Notes: generated by a model from the letters alone, not told the origin. A DNA stretch of 64,000 bases from Dactylorhiza incarnata (GCA_033032865.1 JAWHQI010000328.1:744001-808000), one strand, 5' to 3'. Counted from the first letter of the stretch, positions 34,371-46,389 are shown. Made by a program: numbers and translations.

Positions 34371-36573
34371 CAAATGGCGGAATGAGGCGATTGCAACATG
34401 AAATGAAAAATCTAACCTTTCCCATGCCCCCAAGTCTAGCTAGAAGAGGCTTCAATTGTCCTTTTACCTCGCTCCTCAAAATAATGCTTTATATATTATT
34501 TTTTACTACAATGATCAATGGTCCGAATGCGGCGTCTTGGCAAGGTCCGCTACACCTCCAAAAGGACTTGAGTGTAGTGTTAAATAGGTAAGAGCCCTCA
34601 CATATTAGGCGTCCTAGAAAAGTAGATCGTAGGATTTGTGATCGACTTAGGTTTGGAAGTTGGAATATAGGTACACTAACTGGAAAAGCGATGAAAGTAG
34701 TAGATACAATGATTAGGAGAAAGATAAATATTTTATGTCTGCAAGATACTAAATGGGTGAGTGAGAAAGCTAAATATTTAGATAATTCAGGTTTTAAATT
34801 ATGGTACACATGAAAAAATAAAACAAGCAATGAAGTAAGTATTATTGTAGATATTACTTGGAGAGATGAAGTTGTTGGGGTTAGGGGAAAATGCGATAGA
34901 ATCTTAGTTCTTAAATTAATCGTAGGAAAGGAAACTAATAATGTAATTAATGCTTATGCACCACAAGTAGGATTAAATGAAGCCATTAAAGTACAATTTT
35001 GGGAAGACTTAAATGATTTGTTAAGATAAATTCCACAAAGCGAGAAAATTTTCATTGGAGGAGACTTAAATAGACATGTAGGAAAGAAAAATATGGATTA
35101 TACAGACATTCACGAAGGATTTGAGTGTAGAGAAAGAAATGAAGAAGGAAGAACCATTCTAGACTTTGCCATAACACATGAGCTAATTGTGAAAAAAACG
35201 TTCTACATGAAAAGGGAAGAACACTTAATTACGTTTAAGAGCGGACAAAATAAGTCACAAATTGACTATTTTATAACTCGCAAAATGGATAAAAAGATTT
35301 GTAAGGATTGCAAAGTCATACATGGAGAAAGTTTGACAACACAACATAGGCTAGTGATGTTGGATGTGCAAATTAAATATAGTAACTTTAAGAGAGACAA
35401 AAAGTATTGTCAAAAATTCGGTGGTGGAACTTGAAGAAGGAAAAACAGGTTATTTTCAAGGCAGCGGTTATAGAACATCTAGTTGATGATCCTTATGTTG
35501 ATCCTAGTGTCACATGAGAAGTTATACCTTCTCATTTAAGGATAAGTGAAAAGAACGTACTTGGAGAGTCAAAAGGTCGTGCGCTTCCACATTAAGAATC
35601 TTGGTGGTGGAGAGAAGAAGTGTAAGACAAAGTGAAAGCAAAAAGGGTCAGCTACAAAATATGCTTGTAGGAATGATGAAAATTTGACAAAGTATGAAAT
35701 CACCAAGAAAGAAGCTAAAAATGCATTAAGTAAAGCAAGAACATAAGCTTATGAAGAATTTTACAAACGACTATATACCAAAGACGGAGAGCGTGATATA
35801 TATAAAATTGCTCGAGCTAGAGAGATGAAGACAAGAGATTTAAGTCAAGTTAAATGCATAAAAGATGAAACTGATATGGTTTTGATGGATGATGTGGCTA
35901 TTAAGGAGCGATAGAAAAAATATTTTTATCAACTATACAATGAAAGAAAAGACGATGAAATGAATTTGGAAGAATTAAGTAAATCGGAGGAGTATTGAAA
36001 CATAACTTTTTATCATAAAATTCAAGCATCAGAGATAAATGACGCTCTGAAGAAGATGAAAAATGGAAAGACGGTTGGGTCAGACGATATACCCATTAAA
36101 TTTTGGAAATGCTTAGGTAGGGAAGAAATTTTATGACTTACAAGTTTTTTCAATAAGATACTGAAGACAAAGAGGATGTCAGACCAAGGGAGAGAAAATA
36201 TTTTGGTACCTTTGTATAAGAATAATAGAGATATACAAAATTGTGTCAATTACAGGGGAATTAAATTAATGAGTCATAATATGAAACTATGAGAACGAGT
36301 AATAGAGAGAAAAGTAAGACGAGAGACTAGCATCTCAGAGAATCAATTTAGATTCATGCCAGGGAGGTCAACCATGGAAGCTATACATCTCTTGAGGAGA
36401 CTCATTGACAATTATCGGGAATGAAAAAAAGATTTACATATGCTGTTTATCGATATGGAGAAGGCTTATGATAAGGTTCCAAGAGAGGTCTTATGGAGAG
36501 TCTTAGAAAAGAAAGGTGTAAATGTATCATACATTGACGCAATTAAAGATATGTATACAAATTCAGTGACCAG
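34370..36573 (+). mobile_element. RTE-type LINE, 3'-truncated and decayed
   Basis: Reading across frames, the apurinic-type endonuclease begins at about 34643 (RFGSWNIGTL), continues through LQDTKW, NAYAPQVG, FIGGDLN and SQIDYFITRK, and is followed by RT pieces: KMKNGKTVGSDDIP, NYRGIKLMSHNMKL, MPGRSTMEAIHLLRRL and [16 protein letters not shown]. Several stops and shifts occur, for example near 34813 and 35028. The RT catalytic FADD/YADD block and everything 3' of it are missing; the element stops at MYTNSV near 36573, where copia-like DNA begins. LINEs are normally truncated at the 5' end, so later deletion or insertion removed the 3' part. The exact 5' end is uncertain. It lies on the same strand as VPS20, in intron 3. 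Confidence 0.85.
35093..35434 (+). pseudogene. LINE endonuclease C-terminal fragment
   Basis: The longest open part of the LINE (113 codons) contains the DFAITHELIV and SQIDYFITR motifs of exonuclease/endonuclease/phosphatase-fold LINE nucleases, then an ending like HRLVMLDV. The Asp-His catalytic pair appears altered or split (TTQHRLVMLD). It would nick target DNA to prime reverse transcription. Confidence 0.75.
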
Positions 36574-37633
36574 GGAATTCCACGAATATCAATAACACCT
36601 CCACGGATATCACAATACAATTAAATACATGAATATGATATACTCGAGAGAAATAAAATACAGGATCCAATAAAGGGCACCATGGGTAGAATCAAACACC
36701 TCCACCCGTTGAGTAATAAAATGACTTACTACAATTCGTTGAACACCAAACGCATATGGTTTGCATGAACCTTTGTCGTCAACGGACGACCAACTGCCTC
36801 CACCACTGGAGAGGGAACCCGAGCCGGTTCGAAGCCTTGCCGCACCAAGACAACAAGCCCTCTCAGCCCTGCCACGTCCGTGACCTCCACAGTCGGCATG
36901 AGCCCTATTGGACTCACCCACTGATCGCTGGCTCATCTCCATCTCACTGTTGTTGACTTGGAGTCCCACGCCCGCCGCCTGCCTCCTACACTAGCTCGCC
37001 GCCGACCAGCCTCAAGCGTTGCCGCCAAATCGATCGGGAATAGGAGAGGAAGAAGATGCGCACAACTGATAGCTCCTCTCAGTGTTAGGATCTATCGGAC
37101 TTCTCTTGTGGCAGCTCCTCTTTTCCGATGAGTATCATGGATCATCTCCTGTTGTTTCGGCTCGGTCACTTGGGGAATTAATCAGGGAGGTGCTATAACA
37201 ACTTATCAGATTCGGATTCGAATCAACCAAACCAATAAACCACCACCTTGATTTGAGATCGAAAGTCACCACTTGCATGAAACACTCTCCGCACGAAGCA
37301 CCAACTGCATTAAGCATCGTCTACACGTAGCATCAACTACACGAGGCACCATCCCTGCTCTGACTCACTTATGTGATGTCGACGCAACAAGATCGGAGAA
37401 TCTAACTCACCGAACTCGAGTCTCTGATGGGAGATTCAATGCACCTCCTCGACGATCCACCATGTTGCCAACATGAATCATAGGTCCATCACCTCGTACT
37501 GTGGTCCCCATCAGTCGGTACATACTACCAAACTTCACAGATCGCATAAGCACGATACACCCTTGTGTCACCGTCAGAACTCCACCTCTCGCCGCAAAAG
37601 TACAGTCTCATGAGTCCAATCTTCCCAAAGATA

Positions 37634-38026
37634 TCAGATTTTTGCGTAGACTAGATGTACTTGCTCAAGTCTACACACTACTCCGTCATGCGTCTGGATG
37701 TCCACTGTGCCTGTTCCCGTGACCTCACATGCTCCGTCATCCAGAAAGATTGACCCAATTGTCATATCCATTGCACTGAACATCGCCTCATCCGAGCATA
37801 TGTGTTGCGAAACACCGGAATCCAGTACCCAACTATCAGAGGCACAATGATCCTCAGTGATGGTAAGAGGATCATCACTCTTCACTCCCAGGTCTAGTGT
37901 TTCCTTGCTCGCACTCTGGGTATCTAGAACTCTTTGCATGCTGCAGACAGTTCCTTCTGATGTGATCGCTCTGTCTGTAATTGTAATAAAATGGCCATTT
38001 CTTTGATGCTGATTGAGGTCGCGCAC
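37634..38026 (-). pseudogene. Copia protease fragment
   Basis: It encodes WVLDSGVSQHIC, with the Asp-Ser-Gly active site at about 37814-37822, then a strand-rich DDGACEVTGTGTV segment typical of copia protease. The expected His-Met-Thr after the active site is replaced. No integrase follows. Confidence 0.75.
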
Positions 38027-38329
38027 CTCTCGGTACTCTATCGAACAATCACACTCGCCCTCTTACTGCCAACAAATGCTCAACCAAGGAGCCAGATCCG
38101 CCAACATCTGATTGGACAACAATGCTGATGTGAACTGCTCCAGCGCCACTGTATCCTTCCTATACAGGAGCGTAGTCACCATGTGCTTTTAGGATGCTGT
38201 GAGCGAGGTAAGAAGTAAGAGGACCTTGTCTTCTTCCTCCACCTTTACACCAACATATGTATTTTGTTGAGAAGTCCGTTGAACACGTTGAAGTGTTCTT
38301 GCAGGTTACCACCCTCTTGCATCTTCAGG

Positions 38330-38683
38330 CTATGCATTCGATGCTTCAACAACAACCTTGTTGTCAATGACTTTGCCTAAGCTCAATTTTTTAAACTTCT
38401 CGCAAAGCTTGACTGCAGTTTCTTCGACGCCAATGTTGAAGAGCACCTTGTCGTCGACAAACATCTTGATGGCACTGGTGGCGCGCTCATCCAAGTCAAG
38501 ACAATTAAAATCCTTCATTGGAGCGGGCAATGTATCACGTCCCCACAACACCTGCATCAAACTCTGTTCAACCAGCATGTCCTTGACCCAAATATACCAT
38601 AAACTGAAATTCCCGTTACCGTCAAATTCCTCCACTGAGTATCTTGCCATCACGATGTTCTTCCCTGCCACAACTGCTCTCAA
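38330..38683 (-). pseudogene. Copia Gag fragment (UBN2 type)
   Basis: It starts MARYSVEEFDGNGNFSLW and contains DERATSAIKMFVDDKVLFNI and ETAVKLCEKFKKLSLGK, the pattern of the gag domain in Tnt1/Retrofit-type copias. It stops early after about 110 residues. The zinc knuckle region downstream is broken. Confidence 0.75.
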
Positions 38684-39100
38684 CGCCTCTTGGGGATCTG
38701 ATTATTTCACTGATTAAATCTTAAAAAGTAGGGAGCAGACCAATGCCATCACCCACAGTTGACCCAAACTTAAACTGAAACGTCGAATCAGTCACCTACC
38801 GAAACCTATCTTTGATACTACTTGTTATGAAACTGAGAACGACTCCCACAGGTGCAACTGCAAACACGCATGACAACAAGAGTACATTCAATTTTTAAAA
38901 TCGACAATCCCGTTGATATTAATCACATCCATGCAAATTTTTATTACAATAAAATTCGATACAGGAATATGATATACTCTAGAGAAATAAAATTACAGGA
39001 TTCTATAAAGGGTACCACAGGTGGAATCGGACACCTTTACCAGCTAAGTAATAGAATGATTTATTAATATAAAAATAAGACAACTAACAAACTAATTGTA

Positions 39101-39764
39101 CATATCTTGAATTGTAACGAAAAAATTTAATAAGACTACATCATAGACCATACATATGAAAACTGGGACTTCAAACTTATTTTATACATTATTGACATTT
39201 CATATAACGCTATAAATAATATTTCATAAAATGCTATAAAAATATAGAGAAGATTCAAGGAAACAAGCATCATAAAGAACCATAATGGTATAATGTCAAA
39301 GCTTAATAAGGGTTCAAGCTTCTGATTATTTCTATAAAGTACAAATGACATTATGTGCAATTAAATGTTTCTCAATTTACCCAAAAAATAGTATATTTTG
39401 AAGCTAAAGGCTAAAGCATAATGTAAATAACCCGCAAGTATTTCTTGAAAAAACTTGAAACTTATTGACATCTGACTTAGTAGGTACTATATTAAAGATA
39501 ATTTTAAAGAATGTCATGAGGATAAATCAGTTGATATGTGAAACTTAGTAGGTACTATATTTAATCACATATGTAAGATAATTTAACTAAACACCAAATA
39601 TAAGATCCTTAGCAACTAAACTTTTTAACATCATATGTTGGTCTTTAGTATAAGTATTTCTTGTCTGTTATAACTTTGTATCACATCATTAAGAACTCTA
39701 TGTATTAGGGACTGTACATGAAATTGACCTGAACACCTATGTATAAAATTAAATTCATACTTGC
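39101..39764. other. AT-rich non-coding stretch
   Basis: I see no gene, repeat array or transposon end. It may be intron sequence if VPS20 continues beyond the window. Confidence 0.5.
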
Positions 39765-39946
39765 AAGAAGAAGAAGAGGAGGAAGACGAGGAGGAAGAAG
39801 ATGAAGAAGAAGAGGAAGAAGAATAAGAGGAAGAAGAGGAAGGAGAAGAAGAGGAGGAAGAAGAAGAAGAAGAGGAAGAAGAAAAAGAAGAGAAGGAGGA
39901 AGAAGAGGAGGAAGAAGAGGAGGAGGAAGAAGAAGAGGAGGAAGAG
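39765..39946 (+). repeat. GAA/GAG polypurine microsatellite
   Basis: About 180 bp of almost pure purine on the + strand (GAAGAGGAGGAAG type). Apparent Ser-, Phe- or Glu-rich reading frames here are artefacts of composition. Confidence 0.95.
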
Positions 39947-39960
39947 CTTATGAGCAGGGC

Positions 39961-40052
39961 GGGATCTGGAGCGGCAATGGAGCGGGATCTGGAGCGGCAA
40001 TGGAGCGGGATCTGGAGCGGCAATGGAGCGGGATCTGGAGCGGCAATGGAGC
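39961..40052 (+). repeat. 23-bp tandem repeat, four perfect copies
   Basis: The units start at 39961, 39984, 40007 and 40030; each reads GGGATCTGGAGCGGCAATGG plus AGC. It sits next to the polypurine tract. Confidence 0.95.
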
Positions 40053-40237
40053 GGCAGCAGCAGCGCGACAGCAGAAGCAAGAGAGGGGAGAGCTTCGACG
40101 GGCATGATGCCGGAGAGCTTCAACGCAGAGACCTCTCCTCTCGACGGCGTGGTGCGTGAGAACTTCGGGCACATGCAGAGTAGCATGAATGGCGTAAACC
40201 TAAAGCGTGAATAGATAAGCCGTGAAATAAGCGGCGG

Positions 40238-40420
40238 GACTCTTTACCGCACGGGAATCGCGTATCCCGCAAGAGGGATACACGATTCCGAATTAAATTT
40301 ATTTATTTTAAAATGCATTTCCTAGGTTTCGGAAACACGTTTCCGGGCGTTTCCCGTATCCGATACGCGTCCGAGCCGATACGCAGAGCGTTTTTAAGTA
40401 TCAGTGCTTCGTAGGTAGAG
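40238..40420. other. GC-rich stretch with short inverted repeats
   Basis: It holds near-palindromes such as CGGAAACACGTTTCCG and repeated GTATCC/GATACG words. It resembles the end of a non-autonomous DNA transposon in style, but I cannot define paired termini or a target duplication. Confidence 0.35.
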
Positions 40421-40794
40421 CCTCGTCTAACTTTCCAAGGTAATAAATTTTACATAATTCTTAATTTTTGACCTAGGTCCATTAATAAAATTTGATTTAA
40501 TAATCAATATATCTTAAAATAAGCAACATTCATATAATAATCTTTCAAATTTATCAAAGTTGAAATTTGAGCTATGATTTTCTTACCTAAGATTCATTAG
40601 TTCAATCAATTGCTCACTTATGATGTTTGTAGAAATTTTTTGTCTAAGGGTGTTTTTTTGGTCCAAGAGGTAATATGTTGGCCATTAAAGACAATTAGTA
40701 TCCCTTCTATGCAATCCAACATTTTTATAGGTCTTAGTTTAAAATTGGCAAAACTCAATCATTGTATATCACTTCTATAATTCCTTATGGATTA

Positions 40795-41244
40795 TGTTAC
40801 GCTCACACTTTCGCCCAAGCGGATCCCCCTCGTCGGAACCACTAGAGCGTACATATGGAAGCCATCTTGATAAATTCATGCCGGAATATAATATTTTATA
40901 ATTAATTAGTATTCATTAGTTAATATTAATTAATGAGTATTAATTAGTTAATATTAATTAATAAGTATTAATTAATAGTAATTTGGTAAGTTATATTAGT
41001 TAAAGTATTATGTATGTGTTTGCTACGCCCTCCCTCATCTATATAAGGGGGAGATGCATGAGTGTTTGAGGATCATGGGAGGATCACTAATGTATTGGGC
41101 TCTCTCCTTCTCTCTCTCTATCCTTTCTCCTTAGGACTCTCTTTCTCTCACATGTATCTTTCATATAAATGAAATGCAATATTCTTCGCTTCGAATTCCC
41201 TCTTTCTGCCGTATCACATCGAGCATTAAGTCTCGCTCTTAGCA
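40795..41244 (+). mobile_element. Probable LTR of an unclassified retrotransposon
   Basis: It starts TGTTACGCTC. It has an AT-rich block of short tandem units (TTAATATTAATTAAT type, about 40895-40975), a TATA box (TATATAAGG, 41040-41048), a pyrimidine-rich leader, and a polyadenylation-like ATATAAATGAAATG near 41164. A gag-like frame follows. No second LTR or convincing primer site was found, and the right edge is uncertain. Confidence 0.45.
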
Positions 41245-41255
41245 ATTGATCCTAC

Positions 41256-41594
41256 TTGCTGTTTTTCGACTGCGGTTTCCGTCGCTGTATTCCACCAGCG
41301 ATTCCTTCGGACACCGATAGGAAATCATCTGTTTTGTTCATGTTCTCCACCCCCACATCGGTCCACGAGAGACTCGATCGACACAATGCTATGCTTTCAA
41401 ATATTCTCGTCATGGCGCAACGTCTCGAGGCCAAATTTGATCGACTGAGTGTTCCGCCCGTGCCAACACCGCCGGACAAGCAACTGTCGCTGCTTCCGTC
41501 GGTTACCTTTCTACGCGACCTTGACTCAAGTTTTTCCTCGGACTCACCACCCTGGCACAACCCAGCTGTTCGCCCTTTTCTTGGCCATGGCTAA
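41256..41594 (+). pseudogene. Gag-like N-terminal fragment
   Basis: It is an open frame of 112 codons with a short helical segment (MAQRLEAKFDRLS) as found near the start of many plant Gag proteins, and a Pro/Ser-rich surround. No capsid domain or zinc knuckle follows: the sequence passes into a poly-C run and unrelated DNA. A spurious frame is possible. Confidence 0.3.
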
Positions 41595-41699
41595 CCACCA
41601 TTCACCCTATCCCGCATAGCCACCTCGTCCATTTTTGAAGATGACCTCCAATCCACCCGACAGGATGGAGTAACCACGCTTCCATTGTTGTCGCCCCCG

Positions 41700-41720
41700 C
41701 CCCCCCCCCCCCCCCCCCCC
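41700..41720. repeat. Poly-C run, about 21 bases
   Basis: It is an uninterrupted C homopolymer flanked by C-rich and CA-rich sequence. Its length is prone to sequencing error. Confidence 0.8.
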
Positions 41721-42398
41721 AAACACACACACCACCACCACCATCTCCAAGCCGCCACCAACCCGGCCGCTCAACAGCTTGTGCTCAATGAAGTCATTAT
41801 CGTCTCCAAGCACCCCATTCACACCAATTCTTGATTCCTCTATCGTCCACGGGCCCCTCCCATGCTGTTGCTGCACTGGAGCTTTCGCTCTCATCCGCCT
41901 CCTAGGTCAACGTGTTGCCTGGTGGAAGGAAAAGTTGGTTAGGGGTTCAACTGTAGTTAATGAAGGATTAGGGTGTGGCGTGAGGGCATAGTTTAAGACG
42001 GGTATGCGTAGAGCTGCATATGGTGGATGAGCTTTAAGAGCAGAAACTATTTCTCACAAGGAATGCTTGCAACAATCTCGCACGGTGAGGGGCTGCAATG
42101 TGTAGTGAAAGTGCACAGTGTGCCTCTGAGTATTCTCTAGAGGGGGGGGGGGTGAATAGAGTTTAAAATATTTTCTACCCTAATTATGCACACACAATAA
42201 AACTTTAAGTATTATGCACCCAACAAAACTAAAGACAGAATAAAGTATAAACAGATTGCTGAAAATAAAACACAGAAAAACAGAAGTATGGACAACACAA
42301 AAAATCATACACAAAGACACATGAATTTTTATAGAGGTTCCTCAAAATGTGGGTAATCCTCTCTTCTACCTCCCTGGTAGGATTGCACAACCTGTGCC

Positions 42399-42510
42399 TG
42401 AGTCTTTTGATAAGGAGACTTTTAGAACCACTGAGTCTTTTGATAAGGAGACTCTTAGAACCACTGAGTCTTTTGATAAAGAGACTCTTAGAACCACTGA
42501 ATCCTTTGGA
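42399..42510. repeat. 33-bp tandem repeat, three and a half copies
   Basis: The units start at 42399, 42432, 42465 and 42498 and share TGAGTCTTTTGATAAGGAGA. The other LTR has one copy less (49361-49440). Because 33 is a multiple of three it yields repetitive but meaningless frames. Confidence 0.9.
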
Positions 42511-43144
42511 AGATGGATTAATAAAATTCTTTACAGTTGAAGGAAGAGCGAGAAGAAAGGAGGAATAAGAAAATAGAATTCTATCTTTCAGAATTCTTCA
42601 GAAGCACTTCTGTAGCTTCTGTCTTTCACAGGTTCTGAAATGATGAACTCTTGCTTATGATTGTGATGATTGCAAGAGTTATTTGACTTGATCCTTTTCT
42701 GTAAGTACTTATTGTAAACAGCTGCTGTAAGATGAAGAAGCAGCTCTTATCTTTTCACTGTGCTGAAAGAAGACTTGTTCTTGTCTTAGGGTTTGAGGAG
42801 GAAGAAGATGGAGAAGACCCCTTTTTCGACAGACAAGAATAATGTGATAACCTCAATTCTCTTCTTCTCGTTTGCCTACTTATGCTGTATGATTGGAATT
42901 TGAAATCCTTTCTTCTTTTATGCTGTTCTGAAAAGGAATTCTTTTTGGACATATAAATTTTCTTTCCTCTTTTGTTCCCGACCCGTCCATCAGTTTTGAA
43001 TACCTTCCAAGAATGATTTTGCTGAGTCCTGGAATACTCCATTCCATTCTTGACAATAAATGAGCCGTTGGAGAACTGTCTTTAGCCTTGTGGTCCTTCT
43101 GAAAAAGTCTGAAAAGGACAACAAAAAAAACTTCCTTTTCTGAG

Positions 43145-43512
43145 TGTATTCGACACTGCGTCGACTTCATCATTCTTCATGTCGACGTACCTCTGAGTTC
43201 TTATAGGAGTAGCTTCAGATTCCTTCTTAGCTCTGTCTGAACTCAAATGTCGACGTTACGTTGATTTCTTATCGATGTATCTATCGAGTTGAAGACTTGG
43301 ACTTGAGCTTTGACTTCTGCGTCGAATTGTAGTCAAAGTTGCGTCGACTTCTTGGATGGCTTCGATAAGCTCTACCTTCTGCGTCGAGTTTCTTTCGACG
43401 TTGCGTCGACTTCACTTATACTTCGACATGTTGAATAAGTTGCTTGGACTTCTAGTCAGAGTTGCGTTGACATCAAGTCAAAGTTGCGTCGGCTTTCATT
43501 CGACGCAAGTCT
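43145..43512. repeat. TCGACG/CGTCGA motif array in copia 2 LTR
   Basis: It has the same motif class as in copia 1, with more decay (CGTTGA, TGTCGA, CGTCAA variants). The right LTR equivalent is at about 50078-50436. Confidence 0.85.
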
Positions 43513-43690
43513 TAACTTAACTTATTTTGTGATTGTCTTGACTTTGCCTTGACACTCTATGGTGAGTGTGACATCCTAAGACATCGAATGACCAATTTAC
43601 CCTTATTATACAATGAGGGTAATACTCCTAGGAAGTAAAATCACCTATAGATAATTTGTTAAGTTAAATCAAAAGGGGTTTTTCTCAACA

Positions 43691-43702
43691 ATCTCCCCCT
43701 AT
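43691..43702 (-). other. Polypurine tract of copia 2
   Basis: The minus strand reads AAATAGGGGGAGAT-like sequence immediately before the 3' LTR. Confidence 0.85.
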
Positions 43703-44017
43703 TTATCTTAACAAATTTTACAGATTGTTTACAGTGATTTTACACATTCTTTGACATAAATCTTAATTACAAACAGTAATACAAATATAATAAAGACATT
43801 ATTAAATAACATGATAGAGCATATAGTAAACTTCCAAGTAATCATCCTGTTCTGAATCACTGTATGAGAATTGTTTCATATGTATACAGAATACCTGAAC
43901 ATTACTATTCCTTCTCAGGAGTCTTTCTTTTCCTTGAGAAGACCATTGGTATCACCTTTCTTGCAGCAAAAGCAAGAAGTTCATTTTCTTCTTCAGGACT
44001 CCTAACAGCTTCTTGAT

Positions 44018-45721
44018 TTATTTCATTATCTTTGAGAAGCTCTCCCTGAGATTGTGCATTTTTTTAGCATCCTGAACTGCTTCCTGATCCATCTTTGATA
44101 CTTCATCTAAAAGTAGATCATCTTCAAGGAGCTCCCCCTGAGTTGATGGAAGCTCCCCCTGGGTTACTACAGCTGGCTCCCCCTGAATTGATGCAGACTT
44201 TGCTGGAGGATTCTCAACTGGCTCCACTTGAACTGTTCCTGTTTGGAAAATAGTTAGCTTATTTGGGTCATGAGCCTCAGTATCTGGAGCAATCTCTTCT
44301 GCAACACTTTTGTCCTTTTCCTGAACATTCTCAATTCCCTGGTTAAGTATCTCCTCCTCCTGAATCTTTTCTCCCTTCTTAACCTTATTGACAAAGGATG
44401 TTAAGAAATCTTTTGTGATCATGGAGGAAGATACAATTGTCTTGAGAGACAGGAGTGACTTTTTGATTCTTGTATTTCTGACTCCATCTGGGAGTATTTC
44501 TTATTAAATTTTCTGGCTTGACTGACCAGTAGGTCAACAAATGTGCTTGAGGCCAACCCTACTGCCTTAGAGATGACTTGTTCAATATCAATAGAGGGAG
44601 TATGAACATGAGATGTAGGAGGAGTAGGTGTGGGTAGAATAATTGGGGGGAATGCTGTGAGGTTCTCATTGAAGACTGGAAGATCTACAAGGGAGGGGGA
44701 TTGATAGACTTCTGGAGAGATATGAAATGGTGGTAGGGGAGCAGACTGATTGTCTGTGATTATGGTGGATGGTTGTTGTTGTGGTTGGAGAGGGACCTGA
44801 GGTGCAGGTTCTGTGGCAGGGATGGAGGAACTGGCCTGGTTGTACTGGGCTGGATCAACATCTGGATCAGCATCTGGTTGATTATCTAGTTGATTTGCTG
44901 GAGTGTCCTGTGGAAGAGAATTATCCCTTGGAGGATCTGGTAGATTTGGCTCTGTGCCCGGTGGAGGTGGAGAAGGAGGAGGTGAAGGTGCATATTGACC
45001 AGGCTTCAGAATCTGCCTAGTCCACTTGGAGAATATCCCTATATTCATCCTTCTTCCTGGAGGAATAGACACTCCTTTGGACTTGCACACCATTGGATAA
45101 TGGTGAAATATCACCTGACTCATGATCCTCATATATGCATTTTCCTTGTGAGCATATTTGTGGCCAATCATTTTCAGGAGGCATCTCCCCCAGTTTATCT
45201 TCTTCTGAAGGACTAGAATGCCCATGATCTGCAGTTGCTGCTTGGGGATAACATCATGAGCTTAGATTTTACACAGAAGCACCTTCCCTACTATATCATC
45301 AAGGAATCTATATTCTTCTCCAAGATCAATCTTCTTCAGATTGATGACCTTATCTTTCTTGAACTGCATGATCTCCAGAACTTTTTTCATCTCTTCCCCT
45401 GACAGTTCATCTGAATCACAGCCAGTTGTGAGATCAAATTTTTGATTGAGTAATTCCTCTGTTATATGTACATCTGTCTCAGAAACTTTTCCAATGAGGG
45501 AGCCATCATCTCCTATTTGCACATTGTCCTTGAACTCTGTCAACTCTACATCAAGAATTTTGCATCTTGTGGAGATCAACTTTGTTAGCCCAGTTGTATG
45601 GAATAAGCCTAGAATGACTTTGAAGCTTTCGGTAGCAACATTAAATGAGTCAACATCCACATCAAAACCAGAGTTTATCTTGGGAGGTGTCATTTGATTC
45701 TGATGTCCCTGCAAAAAAGAG

Positions 45722-45759
<38 letters not shown>

Positions 45760-45795
45760 GGAATGATGCAGGAGAGTTGGGGAGAAGAAGAGCAC
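44018..45795 (-). pseudogene. Env-like ORF of copia 2 (Sirevirus type), with two breaks
   Basis: Three consecutive open pieces form one protein of roughly 590 residues. 45795-45262 and 45225-44419 share a frame and are separated by a TAA at 45262-45264; 44422-44018 needs a one-base shift near 44430. The first part (from MTPPKINSGFDVD) is a globular region of the plant retrotransposon env-like / transposon-protein type, continuing through KINWGRCLLKMIGH and the RMNIGIFSKW segment. Then come a long Pro/Gln-rich linker, a coiled-coil region and an acidic tail. The hydrophobic Leu/Ser run before MTPPK is encoded by a GA microsatellite (45728-45756) and may not be translated. Position after gag and before the 3' LTR fits the Sirevirus env-like gene, whose role is unknown. 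Confidence 0.65.
44132..44184 (-). repeat. Three extra polypurine-tract-like AGGGGGAG copies
   Basis: CTCCCCCT occurs at 44132-44139, 44153-44160 and 44177-44184, inside the 3' part of the env-like ORF. Multiple polypurine-like copies upstream of the 3' LTR are a known Sirevirus trait. Confidence 0.75.
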
Positions 45796-45885
45796 GAGAG
45801 CAGGAAAGAGAGAATTCGAAAGCGTAATGAATTCAACGCCAATGATGCTTAAAAGAAGATGATTCGTCGCACCTTAGGGTTTTAT

Positions 45886-46240
45886 TCGAAGCACCGTCGA
45901 CAAAGATTAATAATCAACCCGCCAAAATATGTCGAAGCAACTTCTAGAAGTGAAACTGCGCGCGCTTATCATGTCGACGTTGCGTCGATTAGAACTCGAC
46001 GCACCTTCGAATTAAACGCTAAACTATTAATTCGACGTATCCGTCGATATGAAGTCGACGTTGCGTCGAATGCTATTCGAATTGCCTGATTTAGACGGCT
46101 CTCGAAGCTAGCGTCGAATAGAATTAGACGGTGCGTCGAATTCTATTCGACGCAACTCGAATTATCTTTTGCATATTGCTTTCGAAGCAAGCGTCGAGTA
46201 GAATTAGACGGTACGTCGAATTCTATTCGACGCAACTCTG
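45886..46240. repeat. TCGACG/CGTCGA motif array in the copia 2 internal spacer
   Basis: It is dense and includes two hairpins GCGTCGAAT-TCT-ATTCGACGC with nine-base arms (about 46132 and 46215). It lies between the env-like gene and the hAT element, where pol would be expected. Confidence 0.88.
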
Positions 46241-46389
46241 AATAAACAAATCTATTTTCTTAGAAAGTTCTTGTTGTTTTTCCCATCAATGATTTTTATT
46301 GAAAATATTATTTAAGCTATCATTTTTATGAACTAAGGAAGATAACAAGATAATAAGATAATAAGAAGAGATCACTCCCTTATTGAAGT

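Larger units (their letters stand above)
36574..39100 (-). mobile_element. Decayed Tnt1-like copia remnant
   Basis: A short LTR-like direct repeat is seen: 36620-36735 resembles 38950-39067 (shared ATGAATATGATATACTC-type sequence). The minus strand carries gag and protease pieces between them. A degenerate tRNA-Met primer site (about 38812-38825, TAGTATCAAAGAT on the minus strand) lies beside the right repeat, whose inner end is TGAAACTGAG at 38828. Integrase, RT and RNase H are absent; 36735-37630 is non-coding with no homology I can name. The outer limits are approximate. Confidence 0.6.
42106..43690 (-). repeat. 3' LTR of copia 2
   Basis: 1585 bp. It contains an 11-G run near its left end, 33-bp tandem repeats at 42399-42510 and the TCGACG/CGTCGA array at 43145-43512. 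Confidence 0.9.

Noticed and set aside
36610..36969. 119-codon minus-strand frame
   Set aside because: Its C-terminal part is LTR sequence of the copia remnant and the rest shows no domain.
39631..40186. Ser-rich or Phe-rich frames on the minus strand
   Set aside because: They are translations of a GAA/GAG microsatellite and the 23-bp repeat.
42347..42568. Frames with repeated Leu-Leu-Ile-Arg-Arg or Glu-Ser-Phe-Asp-Lys units
   Set aside because: They come from the 33-bp tandem repeats of the copia 2 LTR.
45728..45756. Signal-peptide-like Leu/Ser run at the start of the env-like frame
   Set aside because: It is encoded by a GA microsatellite upstream of the more plausible Met (MTPPK).
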